NCBI GenBank assembly: GCA_965279115.1
Contig: OZ257137.1
Coordinates: 868,001-932,000 of the forward strand
DNA length: 64,000 nt
Direction: 5' to 3'
DNA from: JAEUOS01 sp965279115
GTDB taxonomy: Bacteria > Pseudomonadota > Gammaproteobacteria > Burkholderiales > JAEUOS01
Shown piece by piece: positions 36,067-45,606 of this stretch. The translations under genes and the position numbers were made by a program. A model generated the notes under the pieces. It did no database searches and was not told the origin of the DNA. It saw nothing but the letters and a program-made list of their open reading frames with translations. Position 1 is the stretch's first letter. Each line of letters begins with the position of its first letter.

Positions 36067-37284
36067 TCAGACCACCGCGCCGAGCTTGAAGATCGGCAGA
36101 TACATGGCAATCACCATGCCGCCAATGAGCGTACCCAGGACGACCATGATCATCGGTTCCATAAGGCTGGACAATGCCTCGACAGCATCATCGACTTCGG
36201 CCTCGAAGAAATCGGCAACTTTCGACAGCATGGAATCGAGGGCGCCCGACTCTTCACCAATGGAAACCATCTGGATCACCATGCTGGGGAACACCTGTGT
36301 GTTCTGCATGGCTACTGTCAGGCTCGTACCTGTTGCCACCTCGCCTTGTATGGCCTTCGTCGCCAGGACGTAAACCTGATTGCCCGAGGCTCCACCCACC
36401 GAATCGAGCGCCTCAACCAGCGGCACGCCTGCGGCGAACATGGTTGAAAGTGTACGCGTCCAACGGGCAATGGTCGCCTTGCGAACCAGTTCGCCGAACA
36501 CCGGAGCGCGCAGCATGAGCTTGTCCATGAAGAGTTGCATCGCCTTGGATCGCTTCCAGGACTCGAAGAAAAAATAGAGTCCACCACCCAGGGCAGCGAA
36601 AATCGCCCACCAATAACTGACAAAGAAGTCCGATATGGCCATGACCACGAGCGTCGGCGCCGGCAGGTCCGCACCAAAACTCGTGAAGACCTGCTTGAAA
36701 GCCGGGATCACGAAGATCATGATGACGGCGGTAATGACAAACGCCACCACGATGATGGAAATCGGATAGAACAGGGCTGACTTGATCTTGCTCTTGATGG
36801 CAAGAATCTTTTCCTTGTACGTCGCAAGCCGATCCAGCAATGTTTCAAGAATACCGGCCTGTTCACCGGCAGCTACCAGATTGCAGAACAGCGGATCAAA
36901 ATAGAGAGGGTACTTGCGGAACGCCTGGTTCAGGCTGGAACCGGTTTCAACTTCAGTCTTGAGTTCAAAAAGGAGCCGCGAGACCGCCGGATTCGCATGC
37001 CCTTTCCCGACGATATCAAATGATTGCAGCAGAGGAACACCGGACTTCATCATCGTGGCAAGCTGCCGCGTGAAGAGGGTGATGTCCTTGTCGCTAACCT
37101 TGCCGCCGGACCGGAAGGCCTGCTTCTTGACCTTCGTGACCATGATGCCCTGACGCCGCAAGGTCGCATTGACCACAGCGTCGCCGGTGGCACGCAATTC
37201 GCCGCGCACGGTTTTTCCAGCCTTGTCCTTGCCTTCCCAGACAAAGGTGAACTCTTTGGTCCCTTTCGCAACTGCTGTCGCCAT
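36067..37284 (-). CDS. pilC: Type IV pilus assembly inner-membrane protein PilC
   Basis: 405 residues. Polytopic platform that joins the PilB motor to the growing pilus. Two T2SS F-type domains (about 65-190 and 270-395) with membrane helices such as PISIIVVAFVITAVIMIFVIPAFKQVF and the C-terminal SLMEPMIMVVLGTLIGGMVIAMYLPIFKLG. N-terminal cytoplasmic segment FVWEGKDKAGKTVRGEL. Lies 48 bp from pilB. Confidence 0.95.
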   Translation of the reverse strand: MATAVAKGTKEFTFVWEGKDKAGKTVRGELRATGDAVVNATLRRQGIMVTKVKKQAFRSGGKVSDKDITLFTRQLATMMKSGVPLLQSFDIVGKGHANPAVSRLLFELKTEVETGSSLNQAFRKYPLYFDPLFCNLVAAGEQAGILETLLDRLATYKEKILAIKSKIKSALFYPISIIVVAFVITAVIMIFVIPAFKQVFTSFGADLPAPTLVVMAISDFFVSYWWAIFAALGGGLYFFFESWKRSKAMQLFMDKLMLRAPVFGELVRKATIARWTRTLSTMFAAGVPLVEALDSVGGASGNQVYVLATKAIQGEVATGTSLTVAMQNTQVFPSMVIQMVSIGEESGALDSMLSKVADFFEAEVDDAVEALSSLMEPMIMVVLGTLIGGMVIAMYLPIFKLGAVV

Positions 37285-37332
37285 ACTCCCTCCAGAATCC
37301 GGTCAGCACAAGGGCCGGGCTACCCCTAAGGA

Positions 37333-39048
<1,716 letters not shown>

Positions 39049-39424
39049 GGTTATCAGACGCGATGAAAGACTAAGACGGGATTATCAGCCCTGCGGCCAG
39101 ATGCGGCAATTCGGACCGTCATCATACAGGCGCGCATCCACTCAAGATTTCGCGAAACACTCTTTATGACAATATCATAATCATCAACCGCATTTTAGCG
39201 CCGCACCTGCCTTCTGACGATCCAGATCATTGCATGAGGGCTCCTGCATCACAATCCAATCGGGCACACGATGGGGTGTAGCCACTCTGGAACCATAGCA
39301 CGAGGCGGCATCGTGACCAACGGACTGCAACCGATCATTCCTCACGTCACTTCCGATGATCAGATCACGAGGTGAATTCCGGTGCGAACCCATCGCCGCG
39401 CCGAAATCAAAAAGGCAATAAACA
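39049..39424. other. Non-coding AT-richer region between pilB and tRNA-Pro
   Basis: 376 bp. I find no pilin gene and no convincing gene. A 69-residue minus-strand open frame at 39184-39393 has no recognisable domain and no good ribosome site. A plus-strand segment (39273-39290) matches part of the neighbouring tRNA-Pro 5' half (GGGGTGTAGC then CTGG), an antisense-oriented fragment that may be coincidental. Confidence 0.5.
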
Positions 39425-39501
39425 TGGTCGGGGTGAGAGGATTCGAACCTCCGGCCTCTACGTCCCGAACGTAGCGCTCTACCAGGCTAAGCTACACCCC
39501 G
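39425..39501 (-). tRNA. tRNA-Pro(CGG)
   Basis: 77 nt with an encoded CCA (39425-39427). The acceptor stem pairs CGGGGTG with CACCCCG; the D arm has AGCTTAGCCTGGTAGAGC, the anticodon stem CTACG/CGTAG encloses loop TTCGGGA (anticodon CGG), and the T arm has GGTTCGAATCC. Decodes CCG, a codon common in this GC-rich genome. It lies between the pilus genes and ispB. Confidence 0.97.
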
Positions 39502-39547
39502 ACGTTTTCGCAATGCGCCCCATCCCGGGACACCGTCAAGTCGCACT

Positions 39548-40495
39548 TCAACTGGTGCGTTCAACCGCGAAAGAACACAATTCTAGCAAAGTTTTCCTGC
39601 ACTGGCTTTCTGGCAAGCCGTCAAGCAAGGCGGCGGCTCTAGCTGCCTCGGTCCTTGCCACCTCCGCGGTAAATTCAAGTGCACCGGTTTCGCGAATCGC
39701 CGACATAACGGCTTCAAAATCGGCCTCGCCCGGCTCGGTGATCGCGGTTCGCACAATCGATTTCTGGGCTTGCGTCCCGCAATCAAGTACCCGCAACAAC
39801 GGCAATGTCGGTTTGCCTTCCGATAGGTCGTCGCCCAGGTTCTTTCCGGTGCGCGACACATCACCCGAATAATCCAGTACGTCATCGACGAGTTGAAACG
39901 CGGTGCCGAGGCGCATGCCATGCTCGGCCATGCGATCGCAGGTCTGCGCATCGGCGCCGGAGACCAGCGCGCCGATTCTCCCTGCCGCCTCGAAAAGCTT
40001 GGCGGTCTTGTAGCGAATCACCCGCAAATAGCTTTCCTGGGTAACGTCGGCGTCGCCGACATTCATCAATTGCAAGACTTCGCCTTCGGCAATGGTATTG
40101 GTTGCATCTGCCAGGATACGCATGACCTCGATGCTGCCTACGCTGACCATCATCTGAAACGCGCGCGAGTAAAGAAAGTCTCCGACCAACACGCTCGCGG
40201 CGTTGCCGAAAACCGCATTCGCCGTGCGGCGCCCTCGCCGCAACTCAGATTCATCGACAACATCATCATGCAATAGGGTTGCCGTGTGGATCATCTCGAT
40301 CACAGCGGCCAGCGTATGGGCGCGACGATCGACCGTACCACAAGCACCAGCTACAAGCAGCAACAAGACCGGACGCAGTCGCTTGCCACCGGCGCCAACG
40401 ATGTATTCGGCCACCTGGTTGACAAGGGCAACCTCGGAAGTCAGGCGTTCACGGATGCATTCATCTACCGCCGCCAGGTCGGCGGCCACAGACAT
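39548..40495 (-). CDS. ispB: Octaprenyl diphosphate synthase
   Basis: 315 residues from the ATG at 40495. A TTG seven codons earlier (40516) has a better-spaced AGGTG ribosome site and may be the real start. Makes the polyprenyl tail of ubiquinone. Seen: the two aspartate-rich motifs LLHDDVVDES and FQLVDDVLDYSGD, plus GGKRLRPVLLLL and GDFLYSRAFQMM, typical of long-chain trans-prenyltransferases. It is divergent from rplU. Confidence 0.93.
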   Translation of the reverse strand: MSVAADLAAVDECIRERLTSEVALVNQVAEYIVGAGGKRLRPVLLLLVAGACGTVDRRAHTLAAVIEMIHTATLLHDDVVDESELRRGRRTANAVFGNAASVLVGDFLYSRAFQMMVSVGSIEVMRILADATNTIAEGEVLQLMNVGDADVTQESYLRVIRYKTAKLFEAAGRIGALVSGADAQTCDRMAEHGMRLGTAFQLVDDVLDYSGDVSRTGKNLGDDLSEGKPTLPLLRVLDCGTQAQKSIVRTAITEPGEADFEAVMSAIRETGALEFTAEVARTEAARAAALLDGLPESQCRKTLLELCSFAVERTS

Positions 40496-40683
40496 CCTGG
40501 GATCAAATTGGGTCAACCTCTCACCTGCAGAAACAATGCCCTTCCGGCCTCCTGATACTAGGGTGAAAATCGCATAAACGCAAACTGGGCGTTGATCTGC
40601 CTTCGCGACGCCCTCGGCGCTGCCCTCCGCCCGGACTGAAGCATCGGACTCACCCGGCAAGCCCGCACCGAACACTCAACCCG

Positions 40684-40712
40684 TTGACTTGCAAGGAATT
40701 TTCGAGTATATT
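40684..40712 (+). promoter_or_regulatory. Sigma-70 promoter of rplU-rpmA(-obgE-proB)
   Basis: TTGACT (40684-40689), 17-bp spacer, TATATT (40707-40712). Very close to consensus and 44 bp before the rplU ATG at 40756. Confidence 0.85.
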
Positions 40713-40755
40713 TTCAGGTTCCCCGCATTTGAGCGGGCAATTCGTCGAGGTTACC

Positions 40756-41067
40756 ATGTATGCGGTCATAAAAACCGGCGGGAAACAGTATCGCGTTTCC
40801 ACCGGCGAAAAACTAAAGGTAGAACAGATACCAGCAGACATCGGTCAAGAAATCATTCTGGATCAGGTGTTGATGGTGGGTAGCGGAGATGCCGTTAAAG
40901 TCGGCGCACCGCTCGTGGCCGGTGCCAATGTGACGGCGAAGGTTGTCGCGCATGGCCGCGGCGAGAAGGTCCGGATTTTCAAGATGCGCCGTCGCAAGCA
41001 CTACCAGAAGCACCAGGGACACCGCCAGAACTACACCGAGATCGAGATCTCGGCGATCAACGGCTAA
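40756..41067 (+). CDS. rplU: 50S ribosomal protein L21
   Basis: 103 residues. MYAVIKTGGKQYRV start, the HGRGEKVRIFKMRRRKHYQKHQGHRQ basic segment that contacts 23S rRNA, and the ISAING C-terminus. An open frame that begins at 40684 reflects a non-coding extension; the ATG at 40756 fits the family. Followed by rpmA after 11 bp. Confidence 0.98.
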   Translation: MYAVIKTGGKQYRVSTGEKLKVEQIPADIGQEIILDQVLMVGSGDAVKVGAPLVAGANVTAKVVAHGRGEKVRIFKMRRRKHYQKHQGHRQNYTEIEISAING

Positions 41068-41078
41068 GGAGAGCAGTC

Positions 41079-41336
41079 ATGGCACACAAGAAAGGCGGCG
41101 GCTCCACACGCAACGGCCGCGATTCGGAATCAAAGCGTCTGGGCGTCAAGATGTACGGCGGTCAGGCTGTGGTTCCCGGCAACATCATCGTGCGTCAGCG
41201 CGGCACCGAGTTCCACGCGGGCGACAACGTCGGCATGGGCAAGGATCACACCCTGTTCGCGAAGGCCGAAGGCAAGATCCAGTTCGCCGTCAAGGGTGTA
41301 CAGCAGCGGCGTACTGTCAGCATCGTTCCAGCCTGA
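41079..41336 (+). CDS. rpmA: 50S ribosomal protein L27
   Basis: 85 residues. MAHKKGGGSTRNGRDSESKRLGVK, the N-terminus that reaches the peptidyl transferase centre, then VVPGNIIVRQRGT and a C-terminal beta core. Begins directly after GAGAGCAGTC; co-transcribed with rplU. A strong terminator follows at 41355-41390. Confidence 0.98.
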   Translation: MAHKKGGGSTRNGRDSESKRLGVKMYGGQAVVPGNIIVRQRGTEFHAGDNVGMGKDHTLFAKAEGKIQFAVKGVQQRRTVSIVPA

Positions 41337-41354
41337 GTCTCAGGGCACCACAGG

Positions 41355-41390
41355 AAGGCCCAATCGTGCGAAGCGATTGGGCCTTTTTGT
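41355..41390 (+). terminator. Rho-independent terminator after rpmA
   Basis: Twelve-base arms AAGGCCCAATCG (41355-41366) and CGATTGGGCCTT (41374-41385) with a short loop, followed by TTTGT. It ends the rplU-rpmA transcript, so obgE may need read-through or its own promoter. Confidence 0.9.
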
Positions 41391-41429
41391 TTGTAGCGCC
41401 ACTGCAGGCAGAACATACCGGAACATCCC

Positions 41430-42455
41430 ATGAAATTCATTGACGAAGCCAATATCCACGTAAAGGCGGGGGATGGCGGACGCGGCATGGCTTCGTTCAG
41501 GCGGGAGAAGTTCGTCCCGATGGGCGGCCCGGACGGCGGCGATGGCGGGCGTGGTGGAAGTGTCATTGCAGTGGCCGACCGCAACATCAACACACTGCTC
41601 GACTTCAGGTACGCTCGCGTCCATCACGCCCGCAACGGTGAACCCGGTCGCGGTGCCGATCAGTATGGCAAGGGAGCAGACGACATCGTGCTGCGAGTTC
41701 CCGTCGGTACCCTGATCACCGATCTGGCCACAGGTGATATCGTCGCTGACCTCACCGCTGACGGCGAACAGGCGATGCTCGCCAAAGGCGGACAAGGCGG
41801 GCTCGGGAACATCCACTTCAAATCCAGTACCAATCGCGCGCCACGCCAGCATACGCTTGGCGAGCCAGGTGAAGAGCGCGAACTCAAGCTTGAACTCAAG
41901 GTGCTGGCCGACGTCGGCCTGCTGGGAATGCCCAATGCCGGCAAGAGCACGTTCATCCGCGCAGTCTCGAACGCCCGCCCCAAGGTAGCCGACTATCCGT
42001 TCACGACGCTGCATCCCAACCTCGGCGTCGTACGGGCCACCGATACGGTGGACTTTGTCATAGCGGACGTCCCAGGGCTCATAGAAGGTGCCGCAGACGG
42101 CGCCGGCTTGGGCACGCAATTCCTCAAGCACCTCGCGCGCACCAGGGTGTTGCTGCACCTGGTTGACATCGCCCCTTACGACCCGGCTGTCGATCCGGTC
42201 AAGGAGGCACGCGCCATCGTGGCTGAACTCAAGAAGTACGACCCAGCGCTCTATGCCAAGCCGCGCTGGCTGGTCTTGAACAAATCGGACCTGATCGAAG
42301 ACCCGCAGGAACGCGAGCGCCGGGTCAAGGACATCACGCGGCGTTTGCGCTGGAAGGGACCGGTATTCCTGGTCTCCGGCATGAGCGGACATGGATGCCG
42401 GGACTTGTGTCGCCAGGTCGGCGAGTACCTTGCAAGCACGGGCGAGGACGACTGA
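41430..42455 (+). CDS. obgE: Obg-family GTPase ObgE
   Basis: 341 residues. Essential GTPase involved in 50S assembly and stress control. Seen: glycine-rich Obg fold starting MKFIDEANIHVKAGDGGRGMASFRREKFVPMGGPDGGDGG, G1 GMPNAGKSTFIR, G3 DVPGLIEGAADGAGLG and G4 NKSDLIED. It lacks the C-terminal OCT domain, as usual in proteobacteria. Start ATG is 93 bp after rpmA, past the terminator. Confidence 0.97.
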   Translation: MKFIDEANIHVKAGDGGRGMASFRREKFVPMGGPDGGDGGRGGSVIAVADRNINTLLDFRYARVHHARNGEPGRGADQYGKGADDIVLRVPVGTLITDLATGDIVADLTADGEQAMLAKGGQGGLGNIHFKSSTNRAPRQHTLGEPGEERELKLELKVLADVGLLGMPNAGKSTFIRAVSNARPKVADYPFTTLHPNLGVVRATDTVDFVIADVPGLIEGAADGAGLGTQFLKHLARTRVLLHLVDIAPYDPAVDPVKEARAIVAELKKYDPALYAKPRWLVLNKSDLIEDPQERERRVKDITRRLRWKGPVFLVSGMSGHGCRDLCRQVGEYLASTGEDD

Positions 42456-42457
42456 GC

Positions 42458-43576
42458 ATGTTGTCGGTGATGCAAGCCGCCGGGCGGATTGTCGTAAAGG
42501 TCGGCTCCTCATTGGTGACCAATGATGGCCGTGGCCTGGACATCGCAGCAATCGCCCAATGGGCCGGACAGATCGCCGCGATCCGCCTGGCGGGCAAGCA
42601 GGTAGTGCTGGTTTCCAGCGGAGCCATTGCCGAAGGCATGCAACGCCTCGGCTGGTCGCGTCGCCCCAAGGCGATCCACGAACTGCAGGCCGCCGCGGCC
42701 GTCGGTCAAATGGGGCTGGTGCAGGTCTACGAAACAAGCTTCCGTAGTCACGGATTGAAGACGGCGCAGGTGCTGCTCACCCACGACGATCTTGCTGACC
42801 GCAAGCGCTACCTGAACGCACGATCCACTCTGATGACCCTTCTAAACCTGGGCGTCATTCCGATCATCAACGAGAATGACACGGTCGTCACCGATGAGAT
42901 CAAGTTCGGCGACAACGACACCCTCGGCGCATTGGTAGCCAATTTGATTGAAGCCGACACCCTAGTCATCCTTACCGACCAACGTGGCCTCTTTACAGCC
43001 GACCCCCGCCAGAACCCGGACGCGAAACTGATCGAAGAGGCCACGGCCGGCGATCCTGGGCTGGAAGCAATGGCCGGTGGGGCAGGTTCCTCACTCGGCA
43101 AGGGCGGCATGATCACCAAGATTCTCGCGGCCAAGCGTGCCGCGAAAAGCGGTGCGCATACCATCATCGCGTCCGGGCGGGAGGAAAATGTCCTCGTGCG
43201 GCTTGCCAGGGGCGAGGCAGTCGGCACACAGTTGCTGGCAGGCCATGAGCGGGTAACTGCCCGCAAGGCCTGGATGGCCGACCACCTCCAAGTACGCGGT
43301 TCACTCACTCTTGACCGCGGGGCCACGCATGCCCTGCTCGCGGGCGGAAAAAGCCTGTTGCCGATCGGCATAGTCGCCGTATCCGGCGAATTCGAGCGCG
43401 GTGAGGTGGTCGCAATCAGGGCAGAGGACGGCTCCGAGGTGGCGCGAGGCCTGGCCAACTACTCGGCAGGCGAAGCGCGCCGGATCATGCGCCGACCTTC
43501 GACGGAAATCGAGTCGATTCTCGGTTTCGTGGACGAGGATGAACTCGTCCATCGCGACAACATGGTCCTTGTCTGA
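42458..43576 (+). CDS. proB: Glutamate 5-kinase
   Basis: 372 residues from the ATG at 42458, 2 bp after obgE. First step of proline synthesis: ATP-dependent phosphorylation of glutamate. Seen: IVVKVGSSLVTNDGRGLD, VLVSSGAIAEGMQRLGW, INENDTVVTDEIKFGDNDTLGALVAN, GKGGMITKILAAKRAAKSGAHT, and a C-terminal PUA domain (about 280-372). Translationally linked to obgE. Confidence 0.96.
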   Translation: MLSVMQAAGRIVVKVGSSLVTNDGRGLDIAAIAQWAGQIAAIRLAGKQVVLVSSGAIAEGMQRLGWSRRPKAIHELQAAAAVGQMGLVQVYETSFRSHGLKTAQVLLTHDDLADRKRYLNARSTLMTLLNLGVIPIINENDTVVTDEIKFGDNDTLGALVANLIEADTLVILTDQRGLFTADPRQNPDAKLIEEATAGDPGLEAMAGGAGSSLGKGGMITKILAAKRAAKSGAHTIIASGREENVLVRLARGEAVGTQLLAGHERVTARKAWMADHLQVRGSLTLDRGATHALLAGGKSLLPIGIVAVSGEFERGEVVAIRAEDGSEVARGLANYSAGEARRIMRRPSTEIESILGFVDEDELVHRDNMVLV

Positions 43577-43577
43577 T

Positions 43578-43595
43578 CGCCGGACGCGTCCGGCG
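43578..43595. terminator. Palindrome between convergent proB and the Lgt-like gene
   Basis: Perfect 18-bp palindrome CGCCGGACGCGTCCGGCG. No T run follows on either strand, so it is at best a weak or Rho-assisted terminator. Confidence 0.35.
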
Positions 43596-43613
43596 CCCCA
43601 CTACTCGGCATCG

Positions 43614-44393
43614 CTATGCTGCGGAATCGACCTTGCCGCCAGAAATGGACAAGCGAGACAGCCTCGGTAGCAGCAGCATGACGGCCAGGGCACTGACGCA
43701 CTGATCCGCAGTCAACAGCCCGGCATACAGGTGCGCGGCCGGCTCGACCACCTCCAGCAGCAGCGGGATACCGAACGGCGGTTTCAGAAAACCGGTCACG
43801 AAGGTGAACAGGCAATAGCCAAGCATGAAAAGGGTCCCCGCCCCCGGGTGCGCGTTACCGGAGGCTTGTCGACGGTATTCAAGCCAGATCAACATTCCGA
43901 GAAATGCCGCTTCATAAAGCATGACCGGGTGTCGCGCCGCCCCGTCACCGAAATTCACGCCGACGGGCAAATTGGTTGGGCTCCCGTAGGCGCTGCCTCG
44001 TAGTGCCCAGAAGAATGCCCCCAGGCTCAGGATCAGAAGCACCGAAGCAACCGGTGTCGCCAATTCGGTTGCGAGCCTTTCGGTCCGCTCAAGCCCCTCA
44101 GAAAGGTACAGGGCGAGATATCCACCCAAAAGCGCCCCCACAACGGAATTGCCGCTGACCCACCACAGGATCCGGTCAAGTTCACTAGCCGACATCCCGA
44201 CGCGATCAGGGTGACTCAACACGAAAATCAGCTTCGATCCCGCCAACGCACCCAGCAACACCGCAGCCGCCCAGCGTCGCGTCGCGACCTCAAGTTCGCG
44301 CGCCTGCTTCATGGACAGACGGACGAAAACGAGCAGAGCCACCGTCCAGAACAGAAGCTTGACGAACAACGCCATGGTCAAAGGCATAGGCAT
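43614..44393 (-). CDS. Lgt-fold membrane protein without the Lgt catalytic motifs
   Basis: 259 residues, about seven hydrophobic helices. It resembles prolipoprotein diacylglyceryl transferase (Lgt) in topology and keeps a version of the RHPxxLYEA block (154-162, AARHPVMLYEA) and a GSPTNLPVGVNF segment. The HGGLIG region containing the essential histidine is replaced by GNSVVGALLG (81-90), and the GRIGNFING block by LILSLGAFF (120-128). It is therefore unlikely to transfer diacylglycerol. Role unknown. It converges on proB; the CNP1-like gene is upstream by 49 bp. Confidence 0.85.
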   Translation of the reverse strand: MPMPLTMALFVKLLFWTVALLVFVRLSMKQARELEVATRRWAAAVLLGALAGSKLIFVLSHPDRVGMSASELDRILWWVSGNSVVGALLGGYLALYLSEGLERTERLATELATPVASVLLILSLGAFFWALRGSAYGSPTNLPVGVNFGDGAARHPVMLYEAAFLGMLIWLEYRRQASGNAHPGAGTLFMLGYCLFTFVTGFLKPPFGIPLLLEVVEPAAHLYAGLLTADQCVSALAVMLLLPRLSRLSISGGKVDSAA

Positions 44394-44442
44394 GGCCGAA
44401 TTGTATCGGCGCCAGTTGCGACGATCTCCGTTCTACGGAGAG

Positions 44443-45000
44443 TCAATCCGGCGAACCGCGCGACCGCTCGCGGCCGCCGGACGCAATGTTCCGCAAAATC
44501 TCGCGCCTGCCTTCGGGCATGCTGCCATCGCAAAACACGTCGCGCCAGAACTCATAGTAGTAACGGTTGATACCGCTGTCGTTTATCTGCCGCCATGCCG
44601 AACCCCGAGCAGCGGTCCACGTACCGCCATCCGCGCCTTTGCGCCCATATGCGAACACCCGCCGTTCGCCTGAAGCACACCTGATACCTTCGAAACTCAC
44701 CGATTCGGCCCCACTCGAACTGCGGACAACCAGTGCAAAGCGTACAACGCCGTCGTTGTCGACAGAGAGTGTCTTGTGGTCGATGAAAATGGAATTCGTG
44801 GTCCAACTGGTTGCAAACCGGGCACGCGATTGCGCAGAAGAGAATTCCGGAAACTGTACATCCAGCTCCTTCATTGACGAATCTTCTTCGCGCTTCGGCA
44901 CCGGAAGGTTCGATTTAGCCGCGCCTTCTTGCGCAGCGACGACCAACATCGCCGCGCACAGGGCAAAGCCCGCATGTCGAACAAAAGTGGGTCTAGGCAA
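44443..45000 (-). CDS. CNP1-like secreted protein
   Basis: 185 residues from the TTG at 45000, which overlaps the DUF3501 stop. A signal peptide precedes a CNP1-like domain (FPEFSSAQSRARFATSWTTNSIFIDHKTLSVDNDGVVRFALVVRSSSGAESVSFEGIRC...). Two cysteines (in GIRCASG and DVFCDGS) could form a disulfide. Likely periplasmic. Function unknown. In other betaproteobacteria it sits beside obgE-proB-rppH; here it shares a strand and near-overlap with the DUF3501-Fe-S-rubrerythrin genes. Confidence 0.85.
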   Translation of the reverse strand: MPRPTFVRHAGFALCAAMLVVAAQEGAAKSNLPVPKREEDSSMKELDVQFPEFSSAQSRARFATSWTTNSIFIDHKTLSVDNDGVVRFALVVRSSSGAESVSFEGIRCASGERRVFAYGRKGADGGTWTAARGSAWRQINDSGINRYYYEFWRDVFCDGSMPEGRREILRNIASGGRERSRGSPD

Positions 45001-45577
45001 GATCCCCCACCAGGGAAGCCAACACTTCCGACGCCAATTCGTTGAGCTGCGCAAGATACTGCGGGTGGTCACAGCCCACCTTCATCTGGGCGCCACTCTT
45101 GAGCGCCACAATCATGGGAGGTGCCAGTTCGAAGCGCAGGAAATGCACAGCCGACGTCTTCTCGTCGTTCTCGCGATCCAGATCCTCGTCGGCGATGGCA
45201 TAAACCCGATCCTGCCCCTCGACTTCAACGAACATGCGCCGCTCAATGCCCTTGAGTTGCGAAAGCGCTCGCTGTCGCTCGGGCACGCTGGTGTATTCGA
45301 TCAGCATCGTGGCCTTGAGGTTGGTTCCGTCCGGAATGAGCGGATTGTAGGACTCAAGCTCTCCCACAATGCCCGCCTCCTCGAAAATCTTTTCAATACG
45401 CAGCATTTCCTGCACCTGGTAACGAATGGTGAGCTCGTCCTCGAAAATGAGGGTGACATGCTCGCCCAGATGCACCGTTCGCTGTTTTTTGTGGGCAATG
45501 ACGCGCGCGCGAAAATCATTGCGGGATTTCGAGTAGGCCTCGAGTGTCATGAGACTGGCCGGGGTCAACTGCGGCAT
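44993..45577 (-). CDS. DUF3501 protein
   Basis: 194 residues starting MPQLTPASLMTLEAY. Recognised as DUF3501 from VIAHKKQRTVHLGEHVTLIFEDELTIRYQVQEMLRIEKIFEE, LIPDGTNLKATMLIEYT and the acidic region DRVYAIADEDLDRENDEKTSAVHFLRFEL. No cysteines or signal peptide of note, so cytoplasmic. The family is found almost always next to a heterodisulfide reductase-like Fe-S protein, and it is here 29 bp downstream of one. Biochemical role unknown. A longer frame (to 45715) overlaps the Fe-S gene and is not supported. Confidence 0.88.
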   Translation of the reverse strand: MPQLTPASLMTLEAYSKSRNDFRARVIAHKKQRTVHLGEHVTLIFEDELTIRYQVQEMLRIEKIFEEAGIVGELESYNPLIPDGTNLKATMLIEYTSVPERQRALSQLKGIERRMFVEVEGQDRVYAIADEDLDRENDEKTSAVHFLRFELAPPMIVALKSGAQMKVGCDHPQYLAQLNELASEVLASLVGDLA

Positions 45578-45606
45578 TTCAATGTGTCCTCGTACGGAGC
45601 GAAAAC

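Noticed and set aside
39184..39393. 69-residue frame between pilB and tRNA-Pro, considered as a pilin remnant
   Set aside because: No class III signal sequence, no hydrophobic N-terminal helix and no ribosome site; does not resemble PilA.
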